A stretch of DNA of 46,658 bases from Rikenella microfusus (lineage in GTDB: Bacteria; Bacteroidota; Bacteroidia; Bacteroidales; VadinHA17). The position numbers and the translations under genes were made by a program. The DNA lies in NCBI GenBank assembly GCA_020722575.1, contig DYKN01000011.1:1-46658 (forward strand), read 5' to 3'. Shown here piece after piece: positions 7,731 to 17,007 of this stretch (its first letter is position 1; every line of letters begins with the position of its first letter). The notes beneath the pieces are model-generated. The model saw only the letters and a program-made list of their open reading frames with translations, did not search any database and was not told the DNA's origin.

Positions 7731-9038
7731 ATGTTTCCGGCAAAAAGAAAAATTGCATTTTTCACCCTTGGCTGTAAACTGAATTTTGCGGAATCATCTT
7801 ATATCTCTTCCCTGGCACCTGATAATAAATATATTAAAGTTACTCCAGATAAGGAAGCTGACATTTATGTAATTAACACCTGTACTGTTACTGCTGAAGC
7901 CGACAGGAAATGCAAGCAAACAATAAGAAAGTTCATAAACCGTAATCCTGAGGCGATTATTGCAGTTGTAGGATGTTATTCTCAGCTTAGAGCAGAAGAA
8001 ATTGCTTCAATCCCCGGCGTGGATATTGTTCTTGGAGCACAGGATAAATTCAAAATTTATAATTATCTCGATAAAATATCCGGAAAATTACTTGAAGCCG
8101 AAAAAGTAATCTCCGATATTAAAACCAGTAATATCTTTATTCCATCATGGTCGGCCGGTGACCGCACACGTACCTTCCTTAAGGTTCAGGACGGATGTGA
8201 TTCCAGGTGTTCATATTGCACCGTTCCTCTTGCACGAGGAAGAAGTCGTAATGCCGGTATATCATCTATCATCGAAGAGGCACGCAAATTAGCCGAAACA
8301 GGAATCACTGAACTTGTAATCACTGGCGTAAACATTGGTGACTTTGGAAAAACAACAGGAGAGTCATTCGCAACACTGTTGAGGCAGATAGAAAAAGTCG
8401 AAGGAATAAAACGCATCAGGTTATCTTCAATCGAACCCGAACATCTGAATGAAGAAATAATTAGCATTGTTGCTCAAAGCCATAAAATTATGCCTCATTT
8501 TCATATTCCCGTCCAGAGCGGATCAGACAGAATTCTCAGTTTGATGCGTAGAAGATATAACAGGAAACTGCTCGAGGCACGAATTACACGAATAATCGAT
8601 GCTATTCCTCTTGCAGGCATAGGTGCCGATATTATTGTTGGCTTCCCGAGTGAATCTGATAAAGATTTTGAAGATACTTACTCCCTTGTAAATGATGTCC
8701 CTCTTTCGTACCTGCATGTTTTTCCTTTTTCGGCAAGACCTGGAACCGAAGCTGCAGGCATGGAAGATAAAGTAAGACCAGACATTATTACTGAAAGAAG
8801 AAATAAAATGAAAGCCCTCGGAAACCTGAAGAACACCAGCTTCAAATCACGAAATATTAACAAAACTGATGAAGTACTGTTCGAAAACAAGGTTAAGGAC
8901 AGGATGATTTCCGGCTTTACGAGAAACTACCTGCGGGCCGTTCATCCTTTTAATGAAAATCTCAAAGGCCAGATTAAAAAGGTTATCATTACCGGAATAA
9001 ATCCTTCTGGTAATCTGACAGTTAAACTTTCTGAATAG
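7731..9038 (+). CDS. mtaB: tRNA t6A37 methylthiotransferase MtaB
   Basis: A radical-SAM enzyme that adds a methylthio group to t6A37 of ANN-decoding tRNAs. The start at 7731 (MFPAKRKIAFFTLGCKLN) puts the family's first motif at the N-terminus; an in-frame ATG at 7680 overlaps the previous gene and adds nothing conserved. The N-terminal UPF0004 domain has three cluster Cys (LGCKLN, NTCTVT, VGCYSQ). The radical-SAM cluster is GCDSRCSYC (Cys156, 160, 163). A C-terminal TRAM-like RNA-binding domain follows, for about 435 aa in total, the normal MtaB length. It is the first gene of a five-gene cluster; the next start is 3 nt after its stop. Confidence 0.95.
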   Translation: MFPAKRKIAFFTLGCKLNFAESSYISSLAPDNKYIKVTPDKEADIYVINTCTVTAEADRKCKQTIRKFINRNPEAIIAVVGCYSQLRAEEIASIPGVDIVLGAQDKFKIYNYLDKISGKLLEAEKVISDIKTSNIFIPSWSAGDRTRTFLKVQDGCDSRCSYCTVPLARGRSRNAGISSIIEEARKLAETGITELVITGVNIGDFGKTTGESFATLLRQIEKVEGIKRIRLSSIEPEHLNEEIISIVAQSHKIMPHFHIPVQSGSDRILSLMRRRYNRKLLEARITRIIDAIPLAGIGADIIVGFPSESDKDFEDTYSLVNDVPLSYLHVFPFSARPGTEAAGMEDKVRPDIITERRNKMKALGNLKNTSFKSRNINKTDEVLFENKVKDRMISGFTRNYLRAVHPFNENLKGQIKKVIITGINPSGNLTVKLSE

Positions 9039-9041
9039 ACC

Positions 9042-9833
9042 ATGAATCTTAAAGAACTTACCACAAAAGTTGCTGAAATAGCCGAAAAGGCAGCCAGATT
9101 TATTTTAAAAGAATCGGAAAAATTTGATATTTCGTTCATTGAAAGTAAAGGGAAAAATGATTTTGTCAGTTATGTTGACCGGGAAGCAGAAAGAATAATT
9201 GCAGAGGAACTTGAACGGTTATTACCTGAGGCTGGCTTTCTTGCAGAGGAAAAAATCAAATATCCGGGATCAGGCAGGTACAGATGGATTGTAGACCCGC
9301 TTGACGGTACAACAAATTTCATTCATGGGCTTCATCCTTTCTCTATCAGCATTGCCCTTGAGGATGAAAATGAAATTATTTCTGGCGTTGTTCTGGAAGT
9401 ATCTGGAAAAGAAATATTTACAGCATGGAAGAACGGGGGTTCATGGCTAAACGGCAAAAAAATTCAAGTCTCCAGATGTTCGGCTCTCCGTGAAACACTT
9501 GTGGCAACAGGTTTCCCTTATAAGGATTTCGGCAGTCTGAATAGTTATCTAAACTGCCTGGGCTTTCTCATGGAAAACACACATGGAGTCAGGCGTATGG
9601 GCTCTGCCGCAATTGATCTTGCCTATGTCGCCTGTGGAAGATTTGACATCTTTTTTGAAAATAACCTCAATCCCTGGGACGTTTCAGCAGGTACCCTTCT
9701 GGTAAGGGAAGCTGGAGGAACCGTTACCGATTTCAACGGAAACGAAAAGAATATTACCGGACTGGAAATAATTGCTTCTAATGGGAAAGTGCATCATGAA
9801 ATGCTCAAAATAATAAATAAATTTATGACATGA
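9042..9833 (+). CDS. suhB: Inositol-1-monophosphatase family protein (SuhB-like)
   Basis: 263 aa, typical for the inositol monophosphatase superfamily. The metal-binding motifs are intact: LAEE (about residues 68-71), VDPLDGTTNF (84-93, the signature) and NPWDVSAGTLLVREAGG (about 211-227). These bind the Mg ions and hydrolyse inositol-1-phosphate or related sugar phosphates. In many bacteria SuhB also contributes to rRNA transcription; whether that holds here cannot be judged. The start lies 3 nt after mtaB and the gene is followed by an acyltransferase 19 nt later, so co-transcription is very likely. Confidence 0.92.
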   Translation: MNLKELTTKVAEIAEKAARFILKESEKFDISFIESKGKNDFVSYVDREAERIIAEELERLLPEAGFLAEEKIKYPGSGRYRWIVDPLDGTTNFIHGLHPFSISIALEDENEIISGVVLEVSGKEIFTAWKNGGSWLNGKKIQVSRCSALRETLVATGFPYKDFGSLNSYLNCLGFLMENTHGVRRMGSAAIDLAYVACGRFDIFFENNLNPWDVSAGTLLVREAGGTVTDFNGNEKNITGLEIIASNGKVHHEMLKIINKFMT

Positions 9834-9852
9834 TAATCTGACTGTTGAATAA

Positions 9853-10758
9853 ATGAAAGCATTTGTTTTCTACATATTATTTGTTATTATCTGGATTATT
9901 ACCTTACTTCCATTAAGAATCCTGTATGTTTTTTCCGATATTTGCTTTATTCTTTTATATTATTTCCCTGGTTACAGGAAAAATGTCGTAATGACAAACC
10001 TGAGAAATTCTTTTCCGGAAAAGAAAGAAAAAGAATTAAAAGCTATTGCCAGAAAATTCTACCGTCATCTTGCAGACCTCCCGATAGAAGTTCTCAAAAT
10101 GACTCATTTAAGCAGAAAGGAGTTATTTAAGAGATGCCGACTGGAAAATATGGAGCTTCTTCAAAGATTATATTCTGAAGGCAGAGATGTGGCGGCCGTC
10201 CTTGGACATTACAATAACTGGGAATACCTGACTGTCGTTGCGCTTCTTTCAAACTTCAAATGCATTGCAATTTACCGACCTTTGAAAAACGAATATTTCG
10301 ACGGGTTTCTCCTTAAACTGAGGTCGAAATTCAATATGATGCTCACCCCAATGTCACAGGTCGTACGTGATATTATTACTCTTAAAAACAGAGGAGAAAA
10401 AATCCTTGTATCCTTTCTGACCGATCAGACTCCAGCCCGCGGAGATATAAAATACTGGACAACTTTTCTTAACCAGGATACTCCTGTTTATCTTGGTGCA
10501 GGTAAAATTGCATCAAAATATGATATGGCTGTCGTATTTTTTAATCTCCGGAAAATAAAAAGGGGATATTATAAAGCATCTATTGAGCTACTTTTTGATC
10601 ATACTGCTGGCTTAACAGCCGAACAAATTACTGATACCCATGTAAAACGTCTTGAGGAAATTATCATTAAACAGCCGGAATTCTGGTTATGGAGTCACCG
10701 CAGATGGAAACATAAAAGGATTACTTCAGATGAGCAAAATTGCAGTCGTCATACTTAA
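9853..10758 (+). CDS. LpxL/HtrB-like lysophospholipid acyltransferase
   Basis: A membrane-anchored acyltransferase of 301 aa. The N-terminal helix (FVFYILFVIIWIITLLPL) anchors it to the inner membrane. The catalytic HX4E motif is HYNNWE (His119, Glu124). FLTDQTPARGD around residue 195 and WLWSHRRWKH near the end match the LpxL/LpxM family, which transfers a secondary acyl chain to lipid A in the cytoplasmic leaflet. In Bacteroidota, family members may also act on other lipids, so the acceptor is inferred only as lipid A. Its 3' end overlaps the next gene's start by 29 nt, suggesting translational coupling with the glycosyltransferase. Confidence 0.9.
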   Translation: MKAFVFYILFVIIWIITLLPLRILYVFSDICFILLYYFPGYRKNVVMTNLRNSFPEKKEKELKAIARKFYRHLADLPIEVLKMTHLSRKELFKRCRLENMELLQRLYSEGRDVAAVLGHYNNWEYLTVVALLSNFKCIAIYRPLKNEYFDGFLLKLRSKFNMMLTPMSQVVRDIITLKNRGEKILVSFLTDQTPARGDIKYWTTFLNQDTPVYLGAGKIASKYDMAVVFFNLRKIKRGYYKASIELLFDHTAGLTAEQITDTHVKRLEEIIIKQPEFWLWSHRRWKHKRITSDEQNCSRHT

Positions 10759-11776
10759 TTTCAACGGAATATCTTTCCTGAGACAATTTCTGGGGATTAC
10801 AGTAAAATATTCTGATTATCCCGGAACGTCAATCTGGCTTGTCGACAATGGTTCTGACGATAGTTCTGCAGATTGGACCACGGAAAATTTTCCGGAGGTC
10901 AATATCTTAAAATTTGATAGAAATTATGGATTTGCAGGTGGTTATAATCTGGCACTGGAACAGATAGAAGCTGAATATTATGTATTGTTGAACTCAGATA
11001 TTGAAGTTACACCCGGATGGCTAACACCCATGGTGAAATTCCTTGATAATAATAACAGAGTGGCTGCAGTGCAACCCAAAATTCTTTCATGGCACAGGAA
11101 AGAATACTTCGAGTATGCTGGAGCTTGTGGCGGTTTCATCGATCGGCTCGGTTACCCTTTCTGCAGAGGGAGAATCTTTGACTTAACCGAAAAAGATTCC
11201 GGACAATACGATAATATTACAGAAATCTTCTGGGCAAGCGGTGCATGCTCAATGATCAGGGCAGCTGCATGGAAGGATTGTGGCGGATTCGATGCCGATT
11301 TTTTTGCCCATATGGAAGAAATAGACCTCTGCTGGAGAATGAATGCCAGAGGATGGAAACTCTTCTCAATCCCGCAATCGACAGTTTACCACGTCGGCGG
11401 AGGTACACTTTCCTATAACTCGCCAGTAAAAATATATCTCAACTTCCGTAACAATCTTTTCCTTCTTTATAAAAACCTTCCGGAAAAAAATTTTAAAATA
11501 ACCCTTTTTAAGAGAAAACTGTTTGACGGGCTCGCTGCTATACTCTTTCTCCTGAAAGGTAAACCATCCGCAATACCGCAAATAATTAAAGCCCACCGTG
11601 ACTATTACAAAAAAACAGCCAACCTTAAGAATAAAAGATTATTAAACCTGCAGGCAGCCATTAAAGCTCATAAAATATCAACCATATTGAACAGAAATCT
11701 CGTTTTTGAGTTTTATCTAAGAAGAAACAGTACCTTCACAAGTCTGAAAAAATATTTCAATTTGTATGAACCGTAA
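10730..11776 (+). CDS. Glycosyltransferase family 2
   Basis: A cytosolic inverting GT2 of about 348 aa. The start at 10730 (MSKIAVVILNFNG) opens directly into the GT-A fold. VVILNFNG, VDNGSDD, NYGFAGGYN, NSDIEV (DxD-like) and FAHMEEIDLCWRMNARGW follow in family order, the last being the usual ED catalytic-base region. The closest type is the rhamnosyltransferase/WbbL-like group. It lies inside the acyltransferase operon, overlapping the upstream gene by 29 nt and the downstream gene by 11 nt, which suggests work on an envelope lipid or glycan. Donor and acceptor are not known. Confidence 0.92.
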   Translation: MSKIAVVILNFNGISFLRQFLGITVKYSDYPGTSIWLVDNGSDDSSADWTTENFPEVNILKFDRNYGFAGGYNLALEQIEAEYYVLLNSDIEVTPGWLTPMVKFLDNNNRVAAVQPKILSWHRKEYFEYAGACGGFIDRLGYPFCRGRIFDLTEKDSGQYDNITEIFWASGACSMIRAAAWKDCGGFDADFFAHMEEIDLCWRMNARGWKLFSIPQSTVYHVGGGTLSYNSPVKIYLNFRNNLFLLYKNLPEKNFKITLFKRKLFDGLAAILFLLKGKPSAIPQIIKAHRDYYKKTANLKNKRLLNLQAAIKAHKISTILNRNLVFEFYLRRNSTFTSLKKYFNLYEP

Positions 11777-12917
11777 GAGTATGGTTATTTTCTTTCCAAT
11801 TGTATTCTCAGTATATTTTCTTGTAAATATTTATTTGTTTATCAAAGGATTCAGGGCTATTCCCAAAACAGGATACGGCAAAATAATTTATACCATTATT
11901 TTTATTTTATTTGCACTATCATTTCTGGCTGGCAAAATAGCCGAACGAAACCACTCATCTCCCCTAACCGATTTCCTCAGCTTTGCCGGAAGTTTCTGGC
12001 TTGCATTCATGCTTTATGCTTTTCTATTTCTTCTTGTTACCGATATACTTTCTCCGTTTCTTAAATTAACAGGATTAATCAATTCAGGAAATATCCAATC
12101 TTTCAGAAAATGGCTATTTATTTTTGCTGTTGCACTTTCGTCCCTTCTTATTTTAGCCGGTTACTTGAATACCCTGACTCCTGTTGTCAGGCATTATAAT
12201 ATTTCAATTAATAAAAAAGCTGGAGATTATAAGACGTACAAGATTGCTGCTGTTTCTGATATACATCTTGGAAGTAACACTAACATAAGGTTTATAAAAA
12301 AACTCTCGGATATTCTTACCCGGGTAAAACCTGATGCAGTGTTTCTTCTTGGCGATATTGTTGATGGCGAGATAGTACCTGTTATCAGAAAAGATCTTCT
12401 GAAGCATTTTACCTGTCCGCGTTGCAATGACGGATTACTGGCAATTACAGGTAATCATGAGTTTATCGGAGGGGCTTCGATTACAATACCATATATTGAA
12501 AGCAAGGGAATAAAAATTCTAAAAGACGAAGTTGCAGTAATTGACGGAGGTATTCAGGTAATCGGAAGGATCGACCGGGATGGTTTTCGATACAACAGTT
12601 ACAGGAGAGCCCCACTGGCAGAACTTATTGAAAAAACAGATACTTCCAAACCACTTATTGTACTTGATCATCAACCTGTTAATCTTGATGAAGCAGCAAA
12701 TGCCGGTATTGACCTTCAGCTTTCGGGACATACTCACAGAGGACAGATGTGGCCTTTGAATTATATCACGGAAAAGGTATATGAAAACAGCTACGGAATA
12801 ATGAAAAAAGGAAAAACCTATTTTATAGTTTCTTCAGGATACGGTTTATGGGGGCCCAGAGTAAGGCTGGGTTCAAAGCCTGAAATTGTAGTTGTTGATA
12901 TCGTATTCGAAAATTAA
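11766..12917 (+). CDS. Membrane metallophosphoesterase (YkuE-like)
   Basis: 383 aa. Residues about 5-140 contain four hydrophobic segments. Residues about 150-380 are a calcineurin-like phosphoesterase domain with AVSDIHLGS, LLGDIVDG, ITGNHEF, LDHQP and LSGHTHRGQMWP, a complete two-metal site. The fold and topology match the YkuE/YaeI group, and some relatives remove headgroups from lipids. Its place after an acyltransferase and a glycosyltransferase makes a lipid or UDP-lipid pyrophosphatase role plausible, but this is inference. The start overlaps the GT2 gene by 11 nt. It ends immediately against convergent murF with no space for a terminator between them. Confidence 0.88.
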   Translation: MNRKSMVIFFPIVFSVYFLVNIYLFIKGFRAIPKTGYGKIIYTIIFILFALSFLAGKIAERNHSSPLTDFLSFAGSFWLAFMLYAFLFLLVTDILSPFLKLTGLINSGNIQSFRKWLFIFAVALSSLLILAGYLNTLTPVVRHYNISINKKAGDYKTYKIAAVSDIHLGSNTNIRFIKKLSDILTRVKPDAVFLLGDIVDGEIVPVIRKDLLKHFTCPRCNDGLLAITGNHEFIGGASITIPYIESKGIKILKDEVAVIDGGIQVIGRIDRDGFRYNSYRRAPLAELIEKTDTSKPLIVLDHQPVNLDEAANAGIDLQLSGHTHRGQMWPLNYITEKVYENSYGIMKKGKTYFIVSSGYGLWGPRVRLGSKPEIVVVDIVFEN

Positions 12918-14210
12918 CTAAAGAACTGAATAAATTATTTCCATCATCATTCCCCTTGAACCTTTTACGAGAATATAAGCACCTTCAACAGGCTTAATTG
13001 TTAAATATTCCTTCAGCCTTTCAGAATCGTGAAATGTTTTATAGCCAAATTCCTTAGCACAGTTTCTGAAATTTTGACCCACAAGCATTACATTGCTAAT
13101 TCCGAGGGAATTAAGCATTCTAAGAATATTAAGGTGTTCATCAAATGATTTACTCCCGAGCTCAAGCATGTCACCAAGGATAACAACTTTTTTATCTGCC
13201 TTTATTTCGCTGAACGACTCTATCGCCCTTCTCATACTCTCAGGATTTGCATTGTAAGAATCACATATTAACATGTTTTTCCCGGTGTTTTTTATTTCCG
13301 ATCTGTTGAGATTGGGAATATATTCTTCAATTACTTTTACAGCAACTTCTGTTTGGGCTCCCATAAATATTGAAGATGCAAGGGCAGCATGAATGTTCTC
13401 TTTATTATATTTTCCGAAAAGTTTTGTATTAATTACAAACTCTTTTTTACCATGTTCCACTTTCAGGACAAGATTCGGATCTGCTGAAAGGGTTTCCACA
13501 CTAAGGTTTATTCCATCAGGTGCCGAATATGGGACAGCTCTGTTGACCAGACGGTATATCTGTTCAGTTATAAGAGGATTTTTATCGTTATAGATAGCGA
13601 GGCCGTTAACTTTTCTGAGATATTCGTAAATTTCTGTTTTTGCCCTTACCACATTTTCAAAAGAACCGAAACCTTCAATATGGGCAGCACCTATGTTGGT
13701 TATAAGTCCGTAGTCTGGCCGGGCTATCATGCAGAGGTTTCTTATTTCACCCTGATGACTTGCACCCATTTCTATTATTAAAAGTTCGGTATCAGCTGGG
13801 GCAGACAATATTGATAAAGGAACACCTATATGATTATTATAATTACCTTTTGAACAATGCACTTTTTTAAATTTTGACATAATAGCCGCTATCAGTTCCT
13901 TGGTAGTTGTTTTGCCGTTTGAACCCGTAATAGCCAGCAGTGGCACTCCCAGGTCTTTACGATAATATGTGGCAAGGGCCTGTAATTCAAGCAGGCAATC
14001 ATCGACAAGAATTGTTCCAGGTGCTTCATAAAGGGGATCATCAATAACTGCACAACTGGCTCCTTTTCCGAGAGCCTGGGCTGCATACTGGTTACCGTTA
14101 TGGTTGCTTCCCCAGAGGGCAAAAAACATTTCGCCCTTATTTATTGTTCGTGAATCGGTTGAAATTCCTTTTGATTCTCTGTATATTGCATAAAGCTGTT
14201 CTGTTTTCAT
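12918..14210 (-). CDS. murF: UDP-N-acetylmuramoyl-tripeptide--D-alanyl-D-alanine ligase
   Basis: A cytosolic Mur ligase of 430 aa that adds D-Ala-D-Ala to the UDP-MurNAc-tripeptide, the last soluble step of wall precursor synthesis. STDSRTINKGEMFFAL near residue 18 is the MurF substrate-binding start. The P-loop ITGSNGKTTTKE lies at about 94-105, followed by KGNYNNHIGVPLS, the MurF signature, then NIGAAHIEGFGS and the C-terminal CDSYNANPESM. Length and domain order are complete. The gene lies 160 nt downstream of gldJ on the same strand, with a strong terminator between them. A murF neighbour to gldJ/porU/porV is a known arrangement in Bacteroidota. Confidence 0.96.
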   Translation of the reverse strand: MKTEQLYAIYRESKGISTDSRTINKGEMFFALWGSNHNGNQYAAQALGKGASCAVIDDPLYEAPGTILVDDCLLELQALATYYRKDLGVPLLAITGSNGKTTTKELIAAIMSKFKKVHCSKGNYNNHIGVPLSILSAPADTELLIIEMGASHQGEIRNLCMIARPDYGLITNIGAAHIEGFGSFENVVRAKTEIYEYLRKVNGLAIYNDKNPLITEQIYRLVNRAVPYSAPDGINLSVETLSADPNLVLKVEHGKKEFVINTKLFGKYNKENIHAALASSIFMGAQTEVAVKVIEEYIPNLNRSEIKNTGKNMLICDSYNANPESMRRAIESFSEIKADKKVVILGDMLELGSKSFDEHLNILRMLNSLGISNVMLVGQNFRNCAKEFGYKTFHDSERLKEYLTIKPVEGAYILVKGSRGMMMEIIYSVL

Positions 14211-14313
14211 AGGTTATAAAGCTTTAAAAATAGTTAATGCGTTTTTCTCAGAGAGCTACAGATATAAAGATAATAAACTTTTCTCATATTTACTACAATT
14301 ATGACTTTCGATT

Positions 14314-14342
14314 AAAAAAAGAGGGGCTTTTTCCAGCCCCTC
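14314..14342 (-). terminator. Intrinsic terminator of gldJ
   Basis: Read on the minus strand, an 8-bp GC-rich stem (GAGGGGCT / AGCCCCTC, 14342-14321) with a 6-nt loop is followed directly by seven T residues. It starts 28 nt after the gldJ stop and separates gldJ from murF. Confidence 0.9.
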
Positions 14343-14370
14343 ATTATATATTGTAGATAATTATTCTACC

Positions 14371-15858
14371 TTATAAACCTGAAGGGCTTCCAACTCTGAT
14401 CATTGCACACCTGAAACCAAGGTCATCTCTTGAAGCATTCTGGTCCAGAAATCTTCTTGTTGAAGGGCTGAGCCAGTATGCCCTGTCTTTCCAGGATCCA
14501 CCTTTATATACTCTGGCGTTGTCATTTATCAGTGAGGTAAAATCATCAGGTTTTTGGGAATACATTCTTGTTGATGATTCAAGGGCATCCTCTTCGGCTG
14601 TCCATTCTCCCGGGTCAAGTGATGATTTTTTGTCACCATCCCTGTAGTTTCTGTAATCACCCTTGCGGTAGTTATATCTATCGGCAACATCCTGAGGTTT
14701 AACGGTATCAACCAGGAGCCTGCCAAGTCTATCTTTCTGAAGCACCTGACCGTTTGCATCGCGTCTTAGATCTGTATAAACGTTTCCCCTGAACGGGTTA
14801 AACTCATCGATATCATAAAATGTGAGGGGGCGATAAACATCCTGAACCCATTCATTTACATTTCCTGCCATGCAATAAAGTCCGTAATCGTTAGGCCAAT
14901 ATGATTTAACGTCAACAGTAATACTTCCTGCATCGTTCAGAGAGCCGGCAACACCCATCATATCGCCCCGGCCACGAACAAAATTGGCCATCATCTCTCC
15001 CATATGTTTCTTTGAAGAGTTTCTAACATTATGACCATCCCATGGATAAATTCTTCTTTCATAAATCCTCTCCTGGAAAGTATTACCTTTCAGACCGTAA
15101 GCAGCAAATTCCCATTCAGCCTCAGTGGGAAGACGATAGCGTGGAAGGAGTATTCCATCCTCAAATGTTGTCCTGCGTTCTGTTTTATCGCCGCTGAGAC
15201 TTGGCCGGAGTTTCCCCACAACGCCTTCGTACTGCCCGGCAAGATAAGCCTCGGTGTTGAAATTATTTTCATCTGCCTGATTTGGATCGGGTTTAAGTTC
15301 ACCCTCCGCAATGAGAATACTTTCATTAACCCGGTCTGTACGCCACAGGCAATAATCACTTGCCTGTACCCAGCTTACACCTACAACAGGATAATTATTG
15401 TATGCAGGGTGCCGGAAATAGTACTGTACATAAGGATCATTAAATCCCATCGGGCTTCTCCATACCAAAGTATCAGGCAAGGCGCGCCTGTGAACCTCGG
15501 GATAGCTCTTGTATACCCTCTTCAGCCAGTACAGGTATTCGCGATAATCAACATTCCTGACCTCGGTTTCATCCATATAAAATGACGAAACTGTAACAGT
15601 CCTGGGTGCATTATTCCAGTCAAACATAACATCCTGCTCAACCTGACCCATACGGAAAACACCACCTTCAATAAGGACAAGCCCTGGGCCAGTTTTCTGC
15701 TCAACTCCCATTGCAACTTCAAACCCCCCCATGTCAGGATCGTTATAACGCCACCCTGTGGTAGGCGAAACGTTAGCTTCTTTACCTTTGAAAAGGCTGC
15801 AGGACGATAACAGTAATACTGATATCAAAACAAAAATTAAGGATTTGTATCTGCACAT
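14371..15858 (-). CDS. gldJ: Gliding/T9SS lipoprotein GldJ
   Basis: An outer-membrane lipoprotein of 495 aa with a formylglycine-generating-enzyme (SUMF1) fold. The lipobox LLSSC places the acylated Cys at residue 20. After it come TGWRYNDPDMGGF and TGPGLVLIEGGVFRMG, then VEQDVMFDWNNAPRTVTVSSFYMDETEV, recognisable as the GldJ rather than the GldK/PorK type. RLPTEAEWEFAAYG, AGNVNEWVQDVYRP and a C-terminal GGSWKDRAYWLSPSTRRFLD / LGFRCAM complete the SUMF1 fold. GldJ is needed for gliding and T9SS function and stabilises GldK in Flavobacterium. It has its own -7 box 33 nt upstream and an intrinsic terminator. Neighbours porP/sprF-like, porU and porV support the call. Confidence 0.9.
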   Translation of the reverse strand: MCRYKSLIFVLISVLLLSSCSLFKGKEANVSPTTGWRYNDPDMGGFEVAMGVEQKTGPGLVLIEGGVFRMGQVEQDVMFDWNNAPRTVTVSSFYMDETEVRNVDYREYLYWLKRVYKSYPEVHRRALPDTLVWRSPMGFNDPYVQYYFRHPAYNNYPVVGVSWVQASDYCLWRTDRVNESILIAEGELKPDPNQADENNFNTEAYLAGQYEGVVGKLRPSLSGDKTERRTTFEDGILLPRYRLPTEAEWEFAAYGLKGNTFQERIYERRIYPWDGHNVRNSSKKHMGEMMANFVRGRGDMMGVAGSLNDAGSITVDVKSYWPNDYGLYCMAGNVNEWVQDVYRPLTFYDIDEFNPFRGNVYTDLRRDANGQVLQKDRLGRLLVDTVKPQDVADRYNYRKGDYRNYRDGDKKSSLDPGEWTAEEDALESSTRMYSQKPDDFTSLINDNARVYKGGSWKDRAYWLSPSTRRFLDQNASRDDLGFRCAMIRVGSPSGL

Positions 15859-15890
15859 AATTCCTTTTATTTTATGGCAATAAATGATTT

Positions 15891-15898
15891 CAAATATA
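15891..15898 (-). promoter_or_regulatory. -7 box of gldJ
   Basis: TATATTTG on the minus strand, 33 nt before the gldJ start. A second identical octamer lies at 15926-15933, across the stop region of the upstream porP/sprF-like gene. No clear -33 element is seen. Confidence 0.5.
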
Positions 15899-15934
15899 CA
15901 AAAATAATAAAATATTTAGTTTCACCAAATATAA

Positions 15935-16906
15935 CTACATTTCTGGAAAAATTATTGTATTTATCGTTTTTCTTTTTTCAACATTATATAAACTTATTGA
16001 AATACCTCCTGATTGATATACTGAAAATGGCATTATTTCGTTCGCAGATTTCAAATTGAAGCAATAATTGTAATAGAATAAACCCCTCCATATTCTGATA
16101 GACAAACCTGTCCGTAAATTCACCTGACCATCATTAAAACCTGTCAGTAATGCATTTATTGAAATAGTTTCGGTTCCTGCTGTTACTCCTGTGCCGGCAA
16201 GAAAATTTCTGCCTGCCATATCAAGAAAAACAACAGGTTTAAAATATAACATATTATTATTCCCGGTTGCAAAGGAGCCTGTAGCGAAAAGAGTTAATTT
16301 CCTGGGGAGCGCATCTCCCGAAAAACCACTTCCGGCAGGATCAGGTTTTGCCAGATGGTTTACTGCCAATCCTGCTATATATTTGCCAGAACTTATAATG
16401 AATCCTGTCCCTGCATCAAAAATGGTTCTCCCTTTTCCGGTAACATTTTCTGCAGAAGGCAGCACTGCACCACGGAGCGGATCTATCTGATCGGGCATTA
16501 CAATCCTTGACGGATTTATACCCCTATACTGTATCGCCGCACTTAAGCCTGCATTGATGAAGATATTCCTGCCTGCCTGAAGATGATAAGAATAGGCAAA
16601 TCCAACTCTCGTATCATTAATTATACCACCCATATAATCATCAGAAACAAAACATGCCACTCCTCCATGTAAACCGGAAATAAAAACGTCATAGGAAACC
16701 GACATCTTATGCAGATCAAAACCCCTGCCTGGATAAAAATTATAGTAATTGATCCTTAACTTACCTTCCGCCTCAGCTCCTGCAGCAGCAGGATTGAATG
16801 TCACAAGCGACTGAAAACCGACACTCTGATAATCCTCCTGAGAAAATAAGGCATACCTTACTAATATAATAAGCAACAACAGTGATATTTTTTTCAGGTT
16901 CATCAT
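15935..16906 (-). CDS. PorP/SprF-family T9SS outer-membrane protein
   Basis: A predicted outer-membrane beta-barrel of 323 aa with a signal peptide (ISLLLLIILVRYALFS, cleavage before QEDYQS). The family N-terminal block FNPAAAGAEAEGKLRINYYNF is visible. GGVACFVSDDYMGGI, VGFAYSYHLQ and ISSGKYIAGLAVNHLAKPD follow, as in PorP/SprF proteins that anchor T9SS components or help secrete particular partners such as gliding adhesins. The C-terminus alternates hydrophobic residues as expected for a barrel. The start could be 16906 or 16903. It lies upstream of gldJ (76 nt) on the same strand and divergent from porU. Confidence 0.88.
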   Translation of the reverse strand: MMNLKKISLLLLIILVRYALFSQEDYQSVGFQSLVTFNPAAAGAEAEGKLRINYYNFYPGRGFDLHKMSVSYDVFISGLHGGVACFVSDDYMGGIINDTRVGFAYSYHLQAGRNIFINAGLSAAIQYRGINPSRIVMPDQIDPLRGAVLPSAENVTGKGRTIFDAGTGFIISSGKYIAGLAVNHLAKPDPAGSGFSGDALPRKLTLFATGSFATGNNNMLYFKPVVFLDMAGRNFLAGTGVTAGTETISINALLTGFNDGQVNLRTGLSIRIWRGLFYYNYCFNLKSANEIMPFSVYQSGGISISLYNVEKRKTINTIIFPEM

Positions 16907-16971
16907 AAATTCTTCACAGCAATATCAACGATTTTAATCCGTTAATATTTCAGAAATTTTCGACCCGGAGA

Positions 16972-16979
16972 CAAATATA
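16972..16979 (-). promoter_or_regulatory. -7 box of the porP/sprF-like gene
   Basis: TATATTTG on the minus strand, 65 nt before the start codon. It is only 11 nt from the oppositely oriented porU -7 box, so the two promoters overlap. Confidence 0.5.
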
Positions 16980-16990
16980 CTCCGACTTTT

Positions 16991-16998
16991 TATCTTTG
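16991..16998 (+). promoter_or_regulatory. -7 box of porU
   Basis: TATCTTTG followed by C, only 9 nt before the porU ATG at 17008. If it is used, the mRNA leader would be a few nt at most. No -33 match is visible. Confidence 0.5.
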
Positions 16999-17007
16999 CC
17001 GGGAATT

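Noticed and set aside
15031..15585. 184-codon open frame on the plus strand inside gldJ
   Set aside because: It is antisense to conserved GldJ/SUMF1 sequence and has no recognisable family or start signal.
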